Assembly: GCF_005503535.1 (NCBI RefSeq)
Contig: NZ_SCNN01000003.1
Span: 186,001 to 250,000 of the forward strand
Direction of reading: 5' to 3'
Length of the DNA stretch: 64,000 bases
Source of the DNA: Mesorhizobium comanense
GTDB taxonomy: Bacteria; Pseudomonadota; Alphaproteobacteria; Rhizobiales; Rhizobiaceae
Part shown: one piece after another, positions 24,993-34,400 of the stretch
Layout of the letters: the number at the start of each line of letters is the position of its first letter
Position numbering within the stretch: position 1 is the stretch's first letter
Notes under the pieces: model-generated
Seen by the model: the letters and a program-made list of their open reading frames with translations, nothing else
Databases searched by the model: none
Told to the model about the DNA's origin: nothing
Translations under genes and position numbers: made by a program

Positions 24993-26159
24993 ATGCGCTA
25001 CGACATCGTCATCATCGGCGGGGCCATCGTCGGCTCCTCGATCGCCTATTACCTGCGCGAGGAAGGGTTTTCCGGCTCGATCGCGCTGGTCGAGCGCGAT
25101 CCGCAATTCGCGCATGCGGCAACGACGCTGTCCATGGCCTCGATCCGGCAGCAATTCTCGATCCCGCAAAACATCCGCCTGTCGCAATTCACGCTGAAGC
25201 TGTTCCGGCGGCTGAAGGAGGAATTCGGCGCCGAGGCCGATATCGGCTTTCGCGAGGGTGGCTATCTCATCCTGGCCGGCGAGGCCGGCCTGCCGATCCT
25301 CAAGGCCAACCACGAGGCGCAAATCGCAGAGGGTGCCGACATCCTGCTGGAGGACGCCGGCCAGCTGACGCGCCGCTTCCCCTGGCTGTCGGACGAGGGC
25401 ATCGTGGCCGGCGCCTATGGCCGCAGCGGCGAGGGCTGGTTCGACGCACATGCCATGCTGACGCTGTTCCGCAAGGCGCTGCGGGACAAGACGATCGATT
25501 TCATCACCGCGTCGGTCACCGGCATTGCGCGCGACGGCAACCGCGTCACCGGCGTCAGCCTCGACAATGGCCAGACGCTGGAGGCCGGCACCGTCGTCAA
25601 CGCCGCCGGGCCGAACGCCGGCAAGGTCGCGGCTTTTGCCGGCCTTTCGCTGCCGGTCGAGCCGCGCAAGCGCAACGTCTTCGTCTTCGAGGCGCGCGAG
25701 AAATATGCCGACATGCCGCTGCTGGTCGATCCCTCTGGCCTCTATGTCAGACCCGAAGGTTCGGTCTATCTCACTGGCGGCGCCGAGCCGGAAGAGGGCG
25801 ACGGCCCGGCCGACCCCAGGGATTTCGAGGTCGACTGGTCGCTGTTCGAGGAGGTGGTGTGGCCAACGCTGGCAACCCGCATCCCGGCCTTCGAGGCGAT
25901 CAAGGCGACCCGCGCCTGGGCCGGCCACTACGACTACAATACGCTTGACCAGAACGCCATCATCGGCCCGCATCCGGAGGTCGGCAATTTCCTCTTCGCC
26001 AACGGCTTCTCGGGTCATGGCTTGCAGCAGGCGCCGGCGGTCGGCAAGGCGCTGGCCGAACTGATCGTGCAGGGCGGGTACAGGACGATCGACTGCTCGG
26101 CGTTCGGCTACGAACGTGTGGCAGAGGGACGGGCGTTCAGGGAATTGAACGTGATTTGA
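24993..26159 (+). CDS. FAD-dependent oxidoreductase (DAO family)
   Basis: The start at 24993, preceded by GGAGAG, gives 388 residues beginning MRYDIVIIGGAIVGSSIAYY, a Rossmann FAD site of GxGxxG type (here G-G-A-I-V-G). DAO signatures follow: LVERDPQFAHAATTLSMASI and the C-terminal HYDYNTLDQNAIIGPHPEVG then FLFANGFSGHGLQQAPAVG. Members oxidise D-amino acids, sarcosine or glycine derivatives, or 2-hydroxyglutarate; no subunits of multi-part oxidases are near, so the substrate remains open. The gene follows the kinase by 28 bp and may belong to the same unit. Confidence 0.9.
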   Translation: MRYDIVIIGGAIVGSSIAYYLREEGFSGSIALVERDPQFAHAATTLSMASIRQQFSIPQNIRLSQFTLKLFRRLKEEFGAEADIGFREGGYLILAGEAGLPILKANHEAQIAEGADILLEDAGQLTRRFPWLSDEGIVAGAYGRSGEGWFDAHAMLTLFRKALRDKTIDFITASVTGIARDGNRVTGVSLDNGQTLEAGTVVNAAGPNAGKVAAFAGLSLPVEPRKRNVFVFEAREKYADMPLLVDPSGLYVRPEGSVYLTGGAEPEEGDGPADPRDFEVDWSLFEEVVWPTLATRIPAFEAIKATRAWAGHYDYNTLDQNAIIGPHPEVGNFLFANGFSGHGLQQAPAVGKALAELIVQGGYRTIDCSAFGYERVAEGRAFRELNVI

Positions 26160-26198
26160 CGGAACGCTATATTTTTCGGGGATGGCTCGGAGTGGGCA

Positions 26199-27107
26199 TT
26201 GCTTAAGACGATTGTCGAGAAATTTCGCCGCACGAAAAGCGTTCAATTGCTTTTGGACTTCCGCAACGAAATTTTATATCGCCAGTTTCTGGGAAGTTCC
26301 GTTTCCAGGGGACACGCTTTCGCGGAAACTCTCAAGCAGAGCCCCGAACGGAATTATTGCTTCACGATTGCCTTCAATACGCCCTGGGTCATAGATGCGC
26401 TCGCCACGGCCTGGCGCATATTTGCGCCCGGAACGCGGCTGGTGGTGATCGACAACTCGTCAAAGCCCGATGCCAGAATTGCCATCGAGGCGATCTGCCG
26501 GCAGCGTGGCGTCGCCTATTTCCCCTTGCCCAGGAATTTCGAGCGAAACCCTTCACGCTCCCATGGAATTTCGCAGACATGGGCATTCCACAACATCATC
26601 AGGAAACTAAGCCCCGATATGTTCGGGTTCATCGATCACGACTGCTTCCCGATCAGCCATGTCGATATGGAAAAGCTGATTGGCGACAGGATAGGTTATG
26701 GATTGGCGCTGAAGGCCAAATCCACCTATTTGTATAAATCGCCGAAGGACGAGGATCGCTGGTTTTATTGGGCGGGCCTTTGCTTCTACGACTTCTCCGC
26801 CGTCGAGCATGTCAATCTGGACTTCAGGCATCGTCTGGATATTGGAATGGATACAGGCGGCGGCAACTGGCCGGTGCTGTACGCGAAATTTTCCGACGCC
26901 CAATTCGGAAAGGCGACCGTCGGTTCCATGACGGTGAACGTTCAGGACAGGGATGTCGAATATCAGATGTTCGACAACGCTTTTTTCCATGTTGGCGGCG
27001 CGTCCTACCGCCAGTTCGCGACAAACCCGGAATACCGCCGCTCCCTATGCGATCATATCTGGGATACCTATCTGGGCGGCACAAGGGAACGCTTGGCTTC
27101 CGGTTAG
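26199..27107 (+). CDS. Glycosyltransferase-like protein (GT-A type candidate)
   Basis: A TTG start gives 302 residues. RNYCFTIAFNTPWVIDALAT, VVIDNSSKPDARIAIEAICR and MFGFIDHDCFPISHVDMEKL are typical of GT-A glycosyltransferases: the VIDNSS strand is the nucleotide-sugar site and DHDCFP would be the metal-binding DxD. YYWAGLCFYDFS and GGGNWPVLY follow. The composition is lower in GC than the neighbours. I do not recognise a specific family, so acceptor and donor are unknown. It ends tail-to-tail with the AHSA1 gene, overlapping by 4 bp. Confidence 0.7.
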   Translation: MLKTIVEKFRRTKSVQLLLDFRNEILYRQFLGSSVSRGHAFAETLKQSPERNYCFTIAFNTPWVIDALATAWRIFAPGTRLVVIDNSSKPDARIAIEAICRQRGVAYFPLPRNFERNPSRSHGISQTWAFHNIIRKLSPDMFGFIDHDCFPISHVDMEKLIGDRIGYGLALKAKSTYLYKSPKDEDRWFYWAGLCFYDFSAVEHVNLDFRHRLDIGMDTGGGNWPVLYAKFSDAQFGKATVGSMTVNVQDRDVEYQMFDNAFFHVGGASYRQFATNPEYRRSLCDHIWDTYLGGTRERLASG

Positions 27108-27667
27108 ATCGAAGCGGTCCCGACCAGGCGGGAAATGCCGGAACTGGCAGGCAGCCGGCACGTGCCGGCAGGGTGAGGATCGCCAGGCCGCCGCTTCGTG
27201 AAATAATCCTGCAGCCAGCAAAGCACCCGGCCCCAGCCCTCAGCATGTTCGGCCGCCGCATCGGCCAGCCCGGCAAAGCCGCCATGGCAGATGGTGAGAA
27301 GCGTGCCGCCGGCGGTCGGCTCCAGGAGATAGGCGACCGTGGTTTGTCGCCGGCCAAGCTTCGGATGATCCCAGCCATAGCGCCGTGTCTGGACGATCCG
27401 GCGCGGCGCTTCGATCTCAAGGAACTCGCCGCCGGCCGGAAGGTCCCTGCCGTCGGCCGTCCGCACCACAACCGTCCAGCAGCCGCCGACGTGAAGTTCG
27501 GCCGACCAATCGACCATCCGGTAGGTGTCCGCGGATCCCCACCATTGCTCGACCTCCTTGCCGACCAGAGCCCGGAAAATGCGTTGCGGCGGCGCCTCGA
27601 TCCAGGCTGACGCCATGACCGTCTCGCCATTGGTCATGCTTCGAGCGCTGGGGTCGAACGTCATCAT
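27104..27667 (-). CDS. AHSA1/SRPBCC domain protein
   Basis: A 187-residue START/Bet v1-like protein: ASAWIEAPPQRIFRALVGKE, then VEQWWGSADTYRMVDWSAEL, and FLEIEAPRRIVQTRRYGWD. The AHSA1 fold makes a hydrophobic cavity; stand-alone bacterial forms are often encoded with ArsR regulators. A strong site GGAGGAGA precedes the ATG. It lies 41 bp downstream of a second AHSA1 gene on the same strand, and both are read from the ArsR promoter, so it is the third gene of an arsR-AHSA1-AHSA1 unit. The last 35 residues are unrelated to the fold. Confidence 0.88.
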   Translation of the reverse strand: MMTFDPSARSMTNGETVMASAWIEAPPQRIFRALVGKEVEQWWGSADTYRMVDWSAELHVGGCWTVVVRTADGRDLPAGGEFLEIEAPRRIVQTRRYGWDHPKLGRRQTTVAYLLEPTAGGTLLTICHGGFAGLADAAAEHAEGWGRVLCWLQDYFTKRRPGDPHPAGTCRLPASSGISRLVGTASI

Positions 27668-27708
27668 CGATGTCTCCTCCAGTGTGTTTCGTTACCGAAA
27701 TGAGGCTT

Positions 27709-28155
27709 TCATCCCTTCGATGGCGGGCGCTCGAAACCCTTGCCGGTCTCGAGCAGGCTCTTCAGGCTCGCCAGCACCAGCGGCCAGCCCCTGGAGACGT
27801 TCGGGATCAACTTGTGCGGACCATCCGCTTCGTGGGTGACGGCGAGCTTCGTCAATTCGCCATCCTGCTCGATGGCGAAGGTGCAGCGTGTGTAGCCGTC
27901 CTCCTTTACCTCGGGCATCCATTCGTTGCGCCATTTGATGACCAGGCGGCGCGGCGGATCGATCTCCAGGATCTCGCCCGAATCGGCAACACGGCCGTCG
28001 GGGAAGATCAGCTTCCAGCTCGATCCGGCTTTCCAGTCGCTCTCCTGGTAGGAGCAGAGGAAGAACTGCCGGTTGAATTCGGGATCGGTCAGCGCCTGCC
28101 AGAGCTTGTCGGGCGTGGTGCGGATATAGGTTACGTAGACGAAGGTGTTGTTCAC
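27709..28155 (-). CDS. AHSA1/SRPBCC domain protein, coupled to ArsR
   Basis: The 148-residue product begins MNNTFVYVTYIRTTPDKLWQ and has FFLCSYQESDWKAGSSWKLI and EILEIDPPRRLVIKWRNEWM, the AHSA1 pattern. The GTG start overlaps the ArsR stop (GTGA at 28152-28155), so translation is coupled. ArsR-AHSA1 pairs are a recurrent arrangement in proteobacteria and in rhizobia; the ligand is not known. Confidence 0.92.
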   Translation of the reverse strand: MNNTFVYVTYIRTTPDKLWQALTDPEFNRQFFLCSYQESDWKAGSSWKLIFPDGRVADSGEILEIDPPRRLVIKWRNEWMPEVKEDGYTRCTFAIEQDGELTKLAVTHEADGPHKLIPNVSRGWPLVLASLKSLLETGKGFERPPSKG

Positions 28156-28472
28156 GGCTCTTCCCTTTCAAGGCGTTTCTTCAGGTCGCTCAATGCATCC
28201 AGCCGATGGCGCTCGAATTTGCCGATCCAGCGTTCGGCGATCTCGTTGATCGGAACCGGGTTGAGGTAGTGCTCCTTCTCGCGCCCCTTGCGCAGGGTGG
28301 TGACGAGGTTCGCCTCCTCCAGGATGGCCAGATGCTTGGTCACGGCCTGGCGCGTCATGTCCATCTCGGCGCACAGCGCGTTCAGCGTCTGGCCGTTCCT
28401 GGCATGCAGGCTGTCCAGCAATTGCCGGCGGGTCGGGTCGGCCAGGGCGCGAAAGACGGCATCCATGCTCAT
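28152..28472 (-). CDS. ArsR-family transcriptional regulator
   Basis: The 106-residue protein is a winged helix: MDAVFRALADPTRRQLLDSL, then LCAEMDMTRQAVTKHLAILE (recognition helix) and LVTTLRKGREKEHYLNPVPI (wing). No metal-binding Cys pair of the CxC type is visible, so it is probably not a metalloregulator. It starts 10 bp from a perfect 9-bp-arm palindrome that is the probable self-operator. Confidence 0.95.
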   Translation of the reverse strand: MSMDAVFRALADPTRRQLLDSLHARNGQTLNALCAEMDMTRQAVTKHLAILEEANLVTTLRKGREKEHYLNPVPINEIAERWIGKFERHRLDALSDLKKRLEREEP

Positions 28473-28481
28473 GGCCTAAAT

Positions 28482-28501
28482 ATGCAACCATTTGGTTGCA
28501 T
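28482..28501. promoter_or_regulatory. ArsR operator palindrome
   Basis: ATGCAACCATTTGGTTGCAT: two perfect 9-bp arms separated by 2 bp, 10 bp upstream of the arsR ATG. It would place ArsR over the promoter and start region, as expected for autorepression. Confidence 0.88.
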
Positions 28502-28570
28502 GTCAAGCGGCAATACCCCGCGCCAATAGTTGGGGCCATTGCCGGCTGGATGCCGGCACAGGAGAAAAGA

Positions 28571-28996
28571 TCAACGTTTGCGGGAAAACCAGAAGGCGTC
28601 TGTCATTCGCCTCATGCCGATGCGCTCATAGAAGCCGACGGCATCGGGCATCGAAACCAGGCTGATGGCGACCGAAGGCCCGAGCTGCCGGCGCGCCTCG
28701 TCCATCAGGCCCTTGCCTATGCCCAGTCCCTGCGCCTTGGCCGAGACGGCGAGATCGCTGATGTAGCAGACCCAGGAAAAGTCGCTCAGGCAGCGGGCGA
28801 CGCCGATCAGCGGCTTGCCTTCCATGTCGAGACGGGCGGTCAGGATCAGGTTGGCGCCGTCCAGCATCGCCTTCAGTCTTGCCTCGTCATCGACGGGCCG
28901 GACCTCGCCGAGGCCCGACTCGACCAGCACGCGGCGGAATTCGGCAATGGCGAGAGTCGGTTCGCGGGCGTAGAGGACATGCGAGTTTTCCGTCAT
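28571..28996 (-). CDS. GNAT family N-acetyltransferase
   Basis: The 141-residue protein has [20 protein letters not shown] (the Q-G-L-G-I-G acetyl-CoA loop) and the terminal [20 protein letters not shown]. It is a short, general acetyltransferase with no substrate hint. It stands alone, divergent from leuD, 70 bp downstream of the ArsR operator and reading away from leuD. Confidence 0.9.
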   Translation of the reverse strand: MTENSHVLYAREPTLAIAEFRRVLVESGLGEVRPVDDEARLKAMLDGANLILTARLDMEGKPLIGVARCLSDFSWVCYISDLAVSAKAQGLGIGKGLMDEARRQLGPSVAISLVSMPDAVGFYERIGMRRMTDAFWFSRKR

Positions 28997-29162
28997 GACG
29001 GCCAGAGTGCACCATCGGCTCGGGAATTCGAAGCCGTTTTGTACTATCCGTCTGCCCGGCAGGCCGGGAGGCGCACGAACAGTTGCCTTTTATTTGCCGC
29101 CGGCTTTGTGTAAACCGGCACCAGCAATCCCCAGAACTGCAAAGAGAAGACGGGCAAAAGCC

Positions 29163-29768
29163 ATGGAAAAATTCACCAAGCTCACCGGCGTCGCCGCCCC
29201 CATGCCGATCGTCAATGTCGACACCGACATGATCATCCCGAAGGATTATCTCAAGACGATCAAGCGCACCGGGCTTGGCACCGGCCTGTTCGCCGAAATG
29301 CGCTACAAGGAGGACGGTTCGGAGAATCCGGATTTCGTGCTCAACAAGCCGGCCTACCGCAAGGCGCAGATCCTGGTCGCCGGCGACAATTTCGGCTGCG
29401 GCTCCTCGCGCGAACACGCGCCATGGGCGCTGCTCGATTTCGGCATCCGTTGCGTGATTTCCACCTCGTTCGCCGACATCTTCTACAACAACTGCTTCAA
29501 GAACGGCGTGCTGCCGATCACCGTCAGCCCGGAGGATCTGGAGAAGCTGATGGACGATGCCTCGCGCGGCTCCAACGCCACCTTGTCGGTCGATCTCGAA
29601 GCCAAGGAAATCCGCGGTCCCGATGGCGGCGTGGTCAGCTTCGATCTCGACGACTTCAAGCGCCACTGCATGCTCAACGGCCTCGACGACATCGGCCTGA
29701 CCATGGAGAAGGCCGGCGCCATCGCCTCGTTCGAGAAGCGCAACGCCGAACAGCGCCCCTGGGCCTGA
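29163..29768 (+). CDS. leuD: 3-isopropylmalate dehydratase small subunit
   Basis: The 201-residue protein begins [20 protein letters not shown] and contains the LeuD signatures [36 protein letters not shown] and [20 protein letters not shown]. With LeuC it isomerises 2-isopropylmalate to 3-isopropylmalate in leucine synthesis. leuC is not in the window; leuB lies about 8 kb downstream on the same strand. The 167-bp region upstream holds a short hairpin (GCCGG..TTT/AAA..CCGGC around 29100-29120) without a T-run. Confidence 0.97.
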   Translation: MEKFTKLTGVAAPMPIVNVDTDMIIPKDYLKTIKRTGLGTGLFAEMRYKEDGSENPDFVLNKPAYRKAQILVAGDNFGCGSSREHAPWALLDFGIRCVISTSFADIFYNNCFKNGVLPITVSPEDLEKLMDDASRGSNATLSVDLEAKEIRGPDGGVVSFDLDDFKRHCMLNGLDDIGLTMEKAGAIASFEKRNAEQRPWA

Positions 29769-29837
29769 GCGGCTTCGTGTGCCCTGGATAGGCCCGGCCT
29801 CCCGAGGCCGGGTTCGTGCGACTGAGGAGGGACGGTC

Positions 29838-30773
29838 ATGACACGCTTGCTTCTCGCCGGGGCCTGGAGCCTGGCCTTGCTGCTGGCGCCATCGATGGGC
29901 GCGGTCGCACAGACCCAGACGCCCGCGGCGCAGCAGACGCCGCCTTCGGCGCAGAAACCTCCCGCCGACGCGCAAGGGGCGGACACCGCCGACGCCAGCG
30001 ACGATGACAAGCAGGCGCCGGTGCCGTTCGAGGGCGGCCAGCTGACCGTCACCCAGAAGGAACAGTATGGCGAGAAGGTGCTGTCCTATAACGGCAAGGA
30101 GCTTGCCAGCAATTACGATGTCTTCTTCGACAAGATCGTCGAAGTGGGCGGCGTCAAGGTGGCGCTGTTCGACGTCGGTGACGGCGGCAACCAGTGCGGG
30201 CCGGCGACGCTGATCATCTGGAAGCCGGAAGGCGGCGAGATCCAGAGCACCAAGGTGGAGCAGGACGAATGCGGCGCTCCGCCGACCGCCGTCTCCGACA
30301 ACGCCATCTATTTCGTGCCCTATCTGTTGCCCGGCGACCAGAAGCCGGCGCTGCAATGGTCACCGACGGACGGTCTGACGATTTCGGGCAACCTGACCTA
30401 CATGCCCGAACCCGGAACCGACTGGAAAGACATCGATCCGGAAAAATACCAGAACATCATCGACGCCTTCCACAACGAGGCGGTCTACAAGGAAGCCGAA
30501 AAGCTGCTCGGCAAGGACATGACCGACATGGCCACCAGCCTGCTGGTCGGCGGCGGCACGGAAAAGACGGCGTCCGGCGCCTTCTATGCCACAGGCTGCG
30601 TTCCGCACGATTGCGGCGGCAATGACGGCTTCATGGCCGTCGACCCGGCCAAGCACAAGCTCTACTTCGCCCGCCGGGGAGACGATGGCCAGCCAAAGGG
30701 CTGGCCGGCGCTGGCGACATGGCCCGCCGATATCAAGGCAGCGCTGGACAAGGCGCAGGGCGAGGCGAACTGA
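29838..30773 (+). CDS. Exported protein with an Ivy-like CxPHDC segment
   Basis: The 311-residue product has a signal peptide (LLLAGAWSLALLLAPSMGAV ending AVA-Q), a Pro/Gln/Ala linker to about residue 60, and two domains. The C-terminal part has AEKLLGKDMTDMATSLLVGG, then GCVPHDCGGNDGFMAVDPAK (Cys254, Cys259). CxPHDC is the core of the Ivy family of lysozyme inhibitors (CKPHDC), where it forms a disulfide-bracketed loop that enters the lysozyme active site. The rest of the protein is not recognised. A strong ribosome site (GAGGAGG) precedes the ATG. Periplasmic or secreted location follows from the signal peptide; an anti-lysozyme role is inference. Confidence 0.75.
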   Translation: MTRLLLAGAWSLALLLAPSMGAVAQTQTPAAQQTPPSAQKPPADAQGADTADASDDDKQAPVPFEGGQLTVTQKEQYGEKVLSYNGKELASNYDVFFDKIVEVGGVKVALFDVGDGGNQCGPATLIIWKPEGGEIQSTKVEQDECGAPPTAVSDNAIYFVPYLLPGDQKPALQWSPTDGLTISGNLTYMPEPGTDWKDIDPEKYQNIIDAFHNEAVYKEAEKLLGKDMTDMATSLLVGGGTEKTASGAFYATGCVPHDCGGNDGFMAVDPAKHKLYFARRGDDGQPKGWPALATWPADIKAALDKAQGEAN

Positions 30774-30808
30774 TTCGAGCGTTCGCTCGTGATGTGATGA
30801 CGGAGATC

Positions 30809-31303
30809 ATGATGCAGAATCGGCGGCAAGTAACGGCAGCCGGGCTGCTTCTGGGCAGCGGATTGCTGACTCCGGCCCTCGCCCAGTCGAACCCCTCGCC
30901 TCAATCATCGGCCGAGCAATTCGCCGCGAGGCTAAGCGCGGGCGATATCGACGGCTTCTCCAAGCTGTTCGCCGACAGCTATGTCAATCACCAACAAAGC
31001 GCCGCCGCGCCAGCACCAGCGAATGTCAGCCCGAAACAGGCAACAGCCGCTTTCTTCAAGGCACGGCTGATGGCGATGCCGGATCTCAAGGTCGCCATCG
31101 AAGTCGTGGTCACCGACAAGGAGCATGTGGCGGCGAGCTTCGTCTACAGCGGCACGCACAAGGGCGTCTACTTCGGCGTCGCGCCGACCGGCCGGGCCCT
31201 GCGCTTCACCTCATGTGACATCTTTAGGGTCCAAGAGGGTCTGATCGTCGAGCACTGGGGCATGGGTGATATCGCCGGCGTCCTGGCGCAACTGCGAGCC
31301 TGA
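30809..31303 (+). CDS. Exported SnoaL-like ester cyclase domain protein
   Basis: Two ATG codons (30809, 30812) after CGGAGA give a 164-residue protein starting MMQNRRQVTAAGLLLGSGLL, an N-terminal signal whose NRRQV may also be a Tat motif. The mature part has EQFAARLSAGDIDGFSKLFA, VEVVVTDKEHVAASFVYSGT and IFRVQEGLIVEHWGMGDIAG, the SnoaL/NTF2-like pattern. Members are polyketide cyclases or simple binding proteins. It follows the Ivy-like gene by 35 bp, so the two may be cotranscribed. Confidence 0.8.
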   Translation: MMQNRRQVTAAGLLLGSGLLTPALAQSNPSPQSSAEQFAARLSAGDIDGFSKLFADSYVNHQQSAAAPAPANVSPKQATAAFFKARLMAMPDLKVAIEVVVTDKEHVAASFVYSGTHKGVYFGVAPTGRALRFTSCDIFRVQEGLIVEHWGMGDIAGVLAQLRA

Positions 31304-31415
31304 CAACCCAAAGCAACTGAACCTCCTGCGAGGGCATCGATGTCCACCCGCCCAGCACTGCAAAGCGGCATCGGGTCGGTCGAGTGGAAAGTTCGCGCAC
31401 TCCCCTCGGGCAAGC

Positions 31416-34400
31416 TCATTTCGCTTCGAGGCTTAGCGCTTTCTTGCGGTCGGCTTCGGCGCGCTTGTGGTTGCCCTTGGCTTTCCATGCCGCGCTTCGC
31501 GCCTTGTAGGCGGTGGCGAAATTCGGCTGAAGCTTGATGGCCTGGCTAAGGTCGGCGATAGCCCCTTCATAGTCCGCCCTGCCGGTCCGGATCACACCCC
31601 GACCAAGATAGGCAAAGGAGTTATTGCGGTCGAGGCTGAGCGCCATTTCGAAATCGCGCAAGGCAGCGGCATCCTGATGTCTGCCCATCCATAGGAGACC
31701 CCGGTCGGCATAGACCTTTGGGTGCTTGGGATTGAGACTGATGACCTTTTGATAGTCAGCGAGCGCCCCCTTGTCGTCGCCCTGGAAGCCGCGGTTCTGA
31801 CCTCGGCCATAATAGGTCTCGGCATCGGTCGGATCGAGCGTGATGGCCTGGCTGTAATCGGCGATGGCATGGGCGTAATCCTGTTTGGCCTCCCAAGCCA
31901 TGGCGCGAGCCAGAAAGGCGTCGCGAAATCCCGGAGAAAGCACGATCGCTTTGTCGTAGAGAGCTATCGCGCCCTCGTACTCGCCTTGCTTGTGCAGCTG
32001 CCAGCCTTTGCTGAACGCAAGCGCGGCAGGCGAAGCGTTGCCCGGCCGGGTCGCTTCATCGCCTCTGCGCGCGACGGCCTTGCCCGACTTGGCAGGAGAG
32101 CCTTTCTCCTTCGCGGCAATCGCGAGCTTACGGGCGTCGCGGGCAAGGCCAAGCTTCGGGTCGACCCTGAGCGCCTGGTCGAAGTCGGCGATCGCCTGGT
32201 CGTAATCGCCCTTCGCGAACCAGTTGCTGCCACGCCCATAATAGGCGGGCGCGTAGTCGGGGTCGAGCTCGATGCCGCGCGTGTAATCGGCAATGGCCAG
32301 ATCCAGCTTGTTCTTCTTGGTCCAGGCAACGCCACGGCCAAAATAGGCATCGACATATACGGGGTAGAGTTCGATCAACTTGTTGTAGTCGTCGATGGCC
32401 GCGTCATACTTGCCCTTCTCGACAAGCGCCATGGCGCGCCAGAGATAGGCTGAAGCCGTTTTCGGCTCGAGCGCAAGCGCGCGGTTGTACTCGGCTATGG
32501 CGCGATCGAACTTGCCTTTGTTGTAGAAAGCCGTACCGCGCTCGATGAGCGCCTTGACGTTCTTGGGATCGGAGCCGACGGCAACGGATCCGGCACCGCC
32601 CTTAGCCTGCGCGGTCACGGTGGCCTGCCGGGCAGCCGCAGAGCTGGCATTGCCGGGATCAAGCTTCAGGGCCAGGTCGAAGTCGGCGATGGCGCCCTCA
32701 TAGTCCTTGCCGTCGGCGCGCGCCATCCCCCGCCCATAGAAGCCGGCGGCATCTCGAGGATCAATCTCTATGGCAATTGAATAGGCCTCCACCGCTCGCT
32801 TGGCGTCGCCCGTGGCATGCAATGTTGCCCCCAGGCAGAAGAACGCATCGCGCGACCTCGGATCAAGTTCGGTAGCCCGCTTGCAATCCGCCAGGCCGCT
32901 TTCCGCGCCGCCCGCCATCGCCTTGGCCATGCCTCGGCGAATATAAGGCGCGGCCATATCGGGGATCATCGCGATCGCCTTGTCGAAGTCGGCGATGGCA
33001 CGGGCATAGGCGCGCTTGGCGTCCCAAGCCTTGCCGCGCCCGAAATAAGCGAGGGGGCTTTGCGGGTCGATCGCGATGGCCTCGTCGTAGGCCTTGATCG
33101 CTTCGTCATGCTTGCCCGCGCGCAAGAGGCTGTCGCCATTGCTCACCGCGACCAGGACACGGGGATCGGCGGCGTCGATCGCCTCCTCCAGCCGCGAGCC
33201 GGCAGGGTTTTCGCCTGACGGGATATCCTGGTCCGCGTCTTGGCCGGCAGCTGACCGCGCCCCGGCAGAGCTGGCGGTGGCATCCTCGTTCCTGGCGGCG
33301 ACCGCCGTCTCGCGTCCGTTGCGAGCTTCGGAATCGCCCGGATCCAAAGTGAGCGCCTTGTCGAAATCAGCGATGGCGCGATCATAGTCCTTCTTGTCCG
33401 CCCAGGCCTTGCCTCTCCACGCATACATCGAGGCGTCTCCCGGGGTGAGGTCGATCGCCAGGCCATAGTCCACAACGGCCTGGTCGAAATCGCCTCTCGT
33501 CTGAAACGTCAGGGCCCGGCAAAAATACGCGTCGCGCCATTTCGAATCGATACGCAAGGCCTGTTCACAGTCGGCGATGGCGAGGTCGAACTTGCCCTTC
33601 TTGATCCAGGTAAGGCCGCGCCGGACATAGGCATTGGGCAAGGTGGGGTCGAAGCGTACGGCCCTGTTGTAGTCCGCCAGGGCCAGATCGTATTTCTGCA
33701 TCCTGAACCACAGATTGCCGCGACCGTAGTAGCCTGTCGCATCCTGGGGCGCGAGCTTGATCGCCAGACTGTATGCCGCGCCGGCGCGGTTGTTGTCATT
33801 TTTCGCAAGCCAGTCATTGCCGGCAAGGAACGCGGCCTTGGCCATGGTTTCATCCGGCAGATGCGGATTTGCCCGCAGGATGGCCTGTTGTTCGACCTTC
33901 GCCACGACGGCGTCCGCGCGCCGCTCGCGCACGCCGAAGTAGTCGGGATCGAGCTTGAGCGCCTGGTCGTAGTCGGCGATCGCGCGATCGTATTCGCCGA
34001 TATCTTTGAAGGCATCGCCTCGCGACGAATGGCTGGAAGCCGCCCCTGGATCCAGGGCGATCGCTTTGCCATAGCTCTCTATGGCACGTTCCGTTTCACC
34101 CCTTTGCGCAAGAACGGCGCCGCGCGTGGAGACCATCTCGGCATTGTCGGGGTCGAGTTCGACCGCCTTGTCGAAGTCCTGCCAGGATCCTTCCATGTCT
34201 CCCGACTGTGCCCGGGCCCTGCCACGGTGGTAATAGGCGAGCGCATTGCCGGGGTCGAGCTCTATGGCCCGGGTATATTCGGCGACGGCGCGGTCGAACC
34301 TGTGCTTGTCCTTCAGCCGGTCACCATTCCTGATGATGTCAGCGACACTGGAGCCGTCCAGTTCGGATGCGACCGCTGGGCCCGGTAGTCCTCCCGCTCG

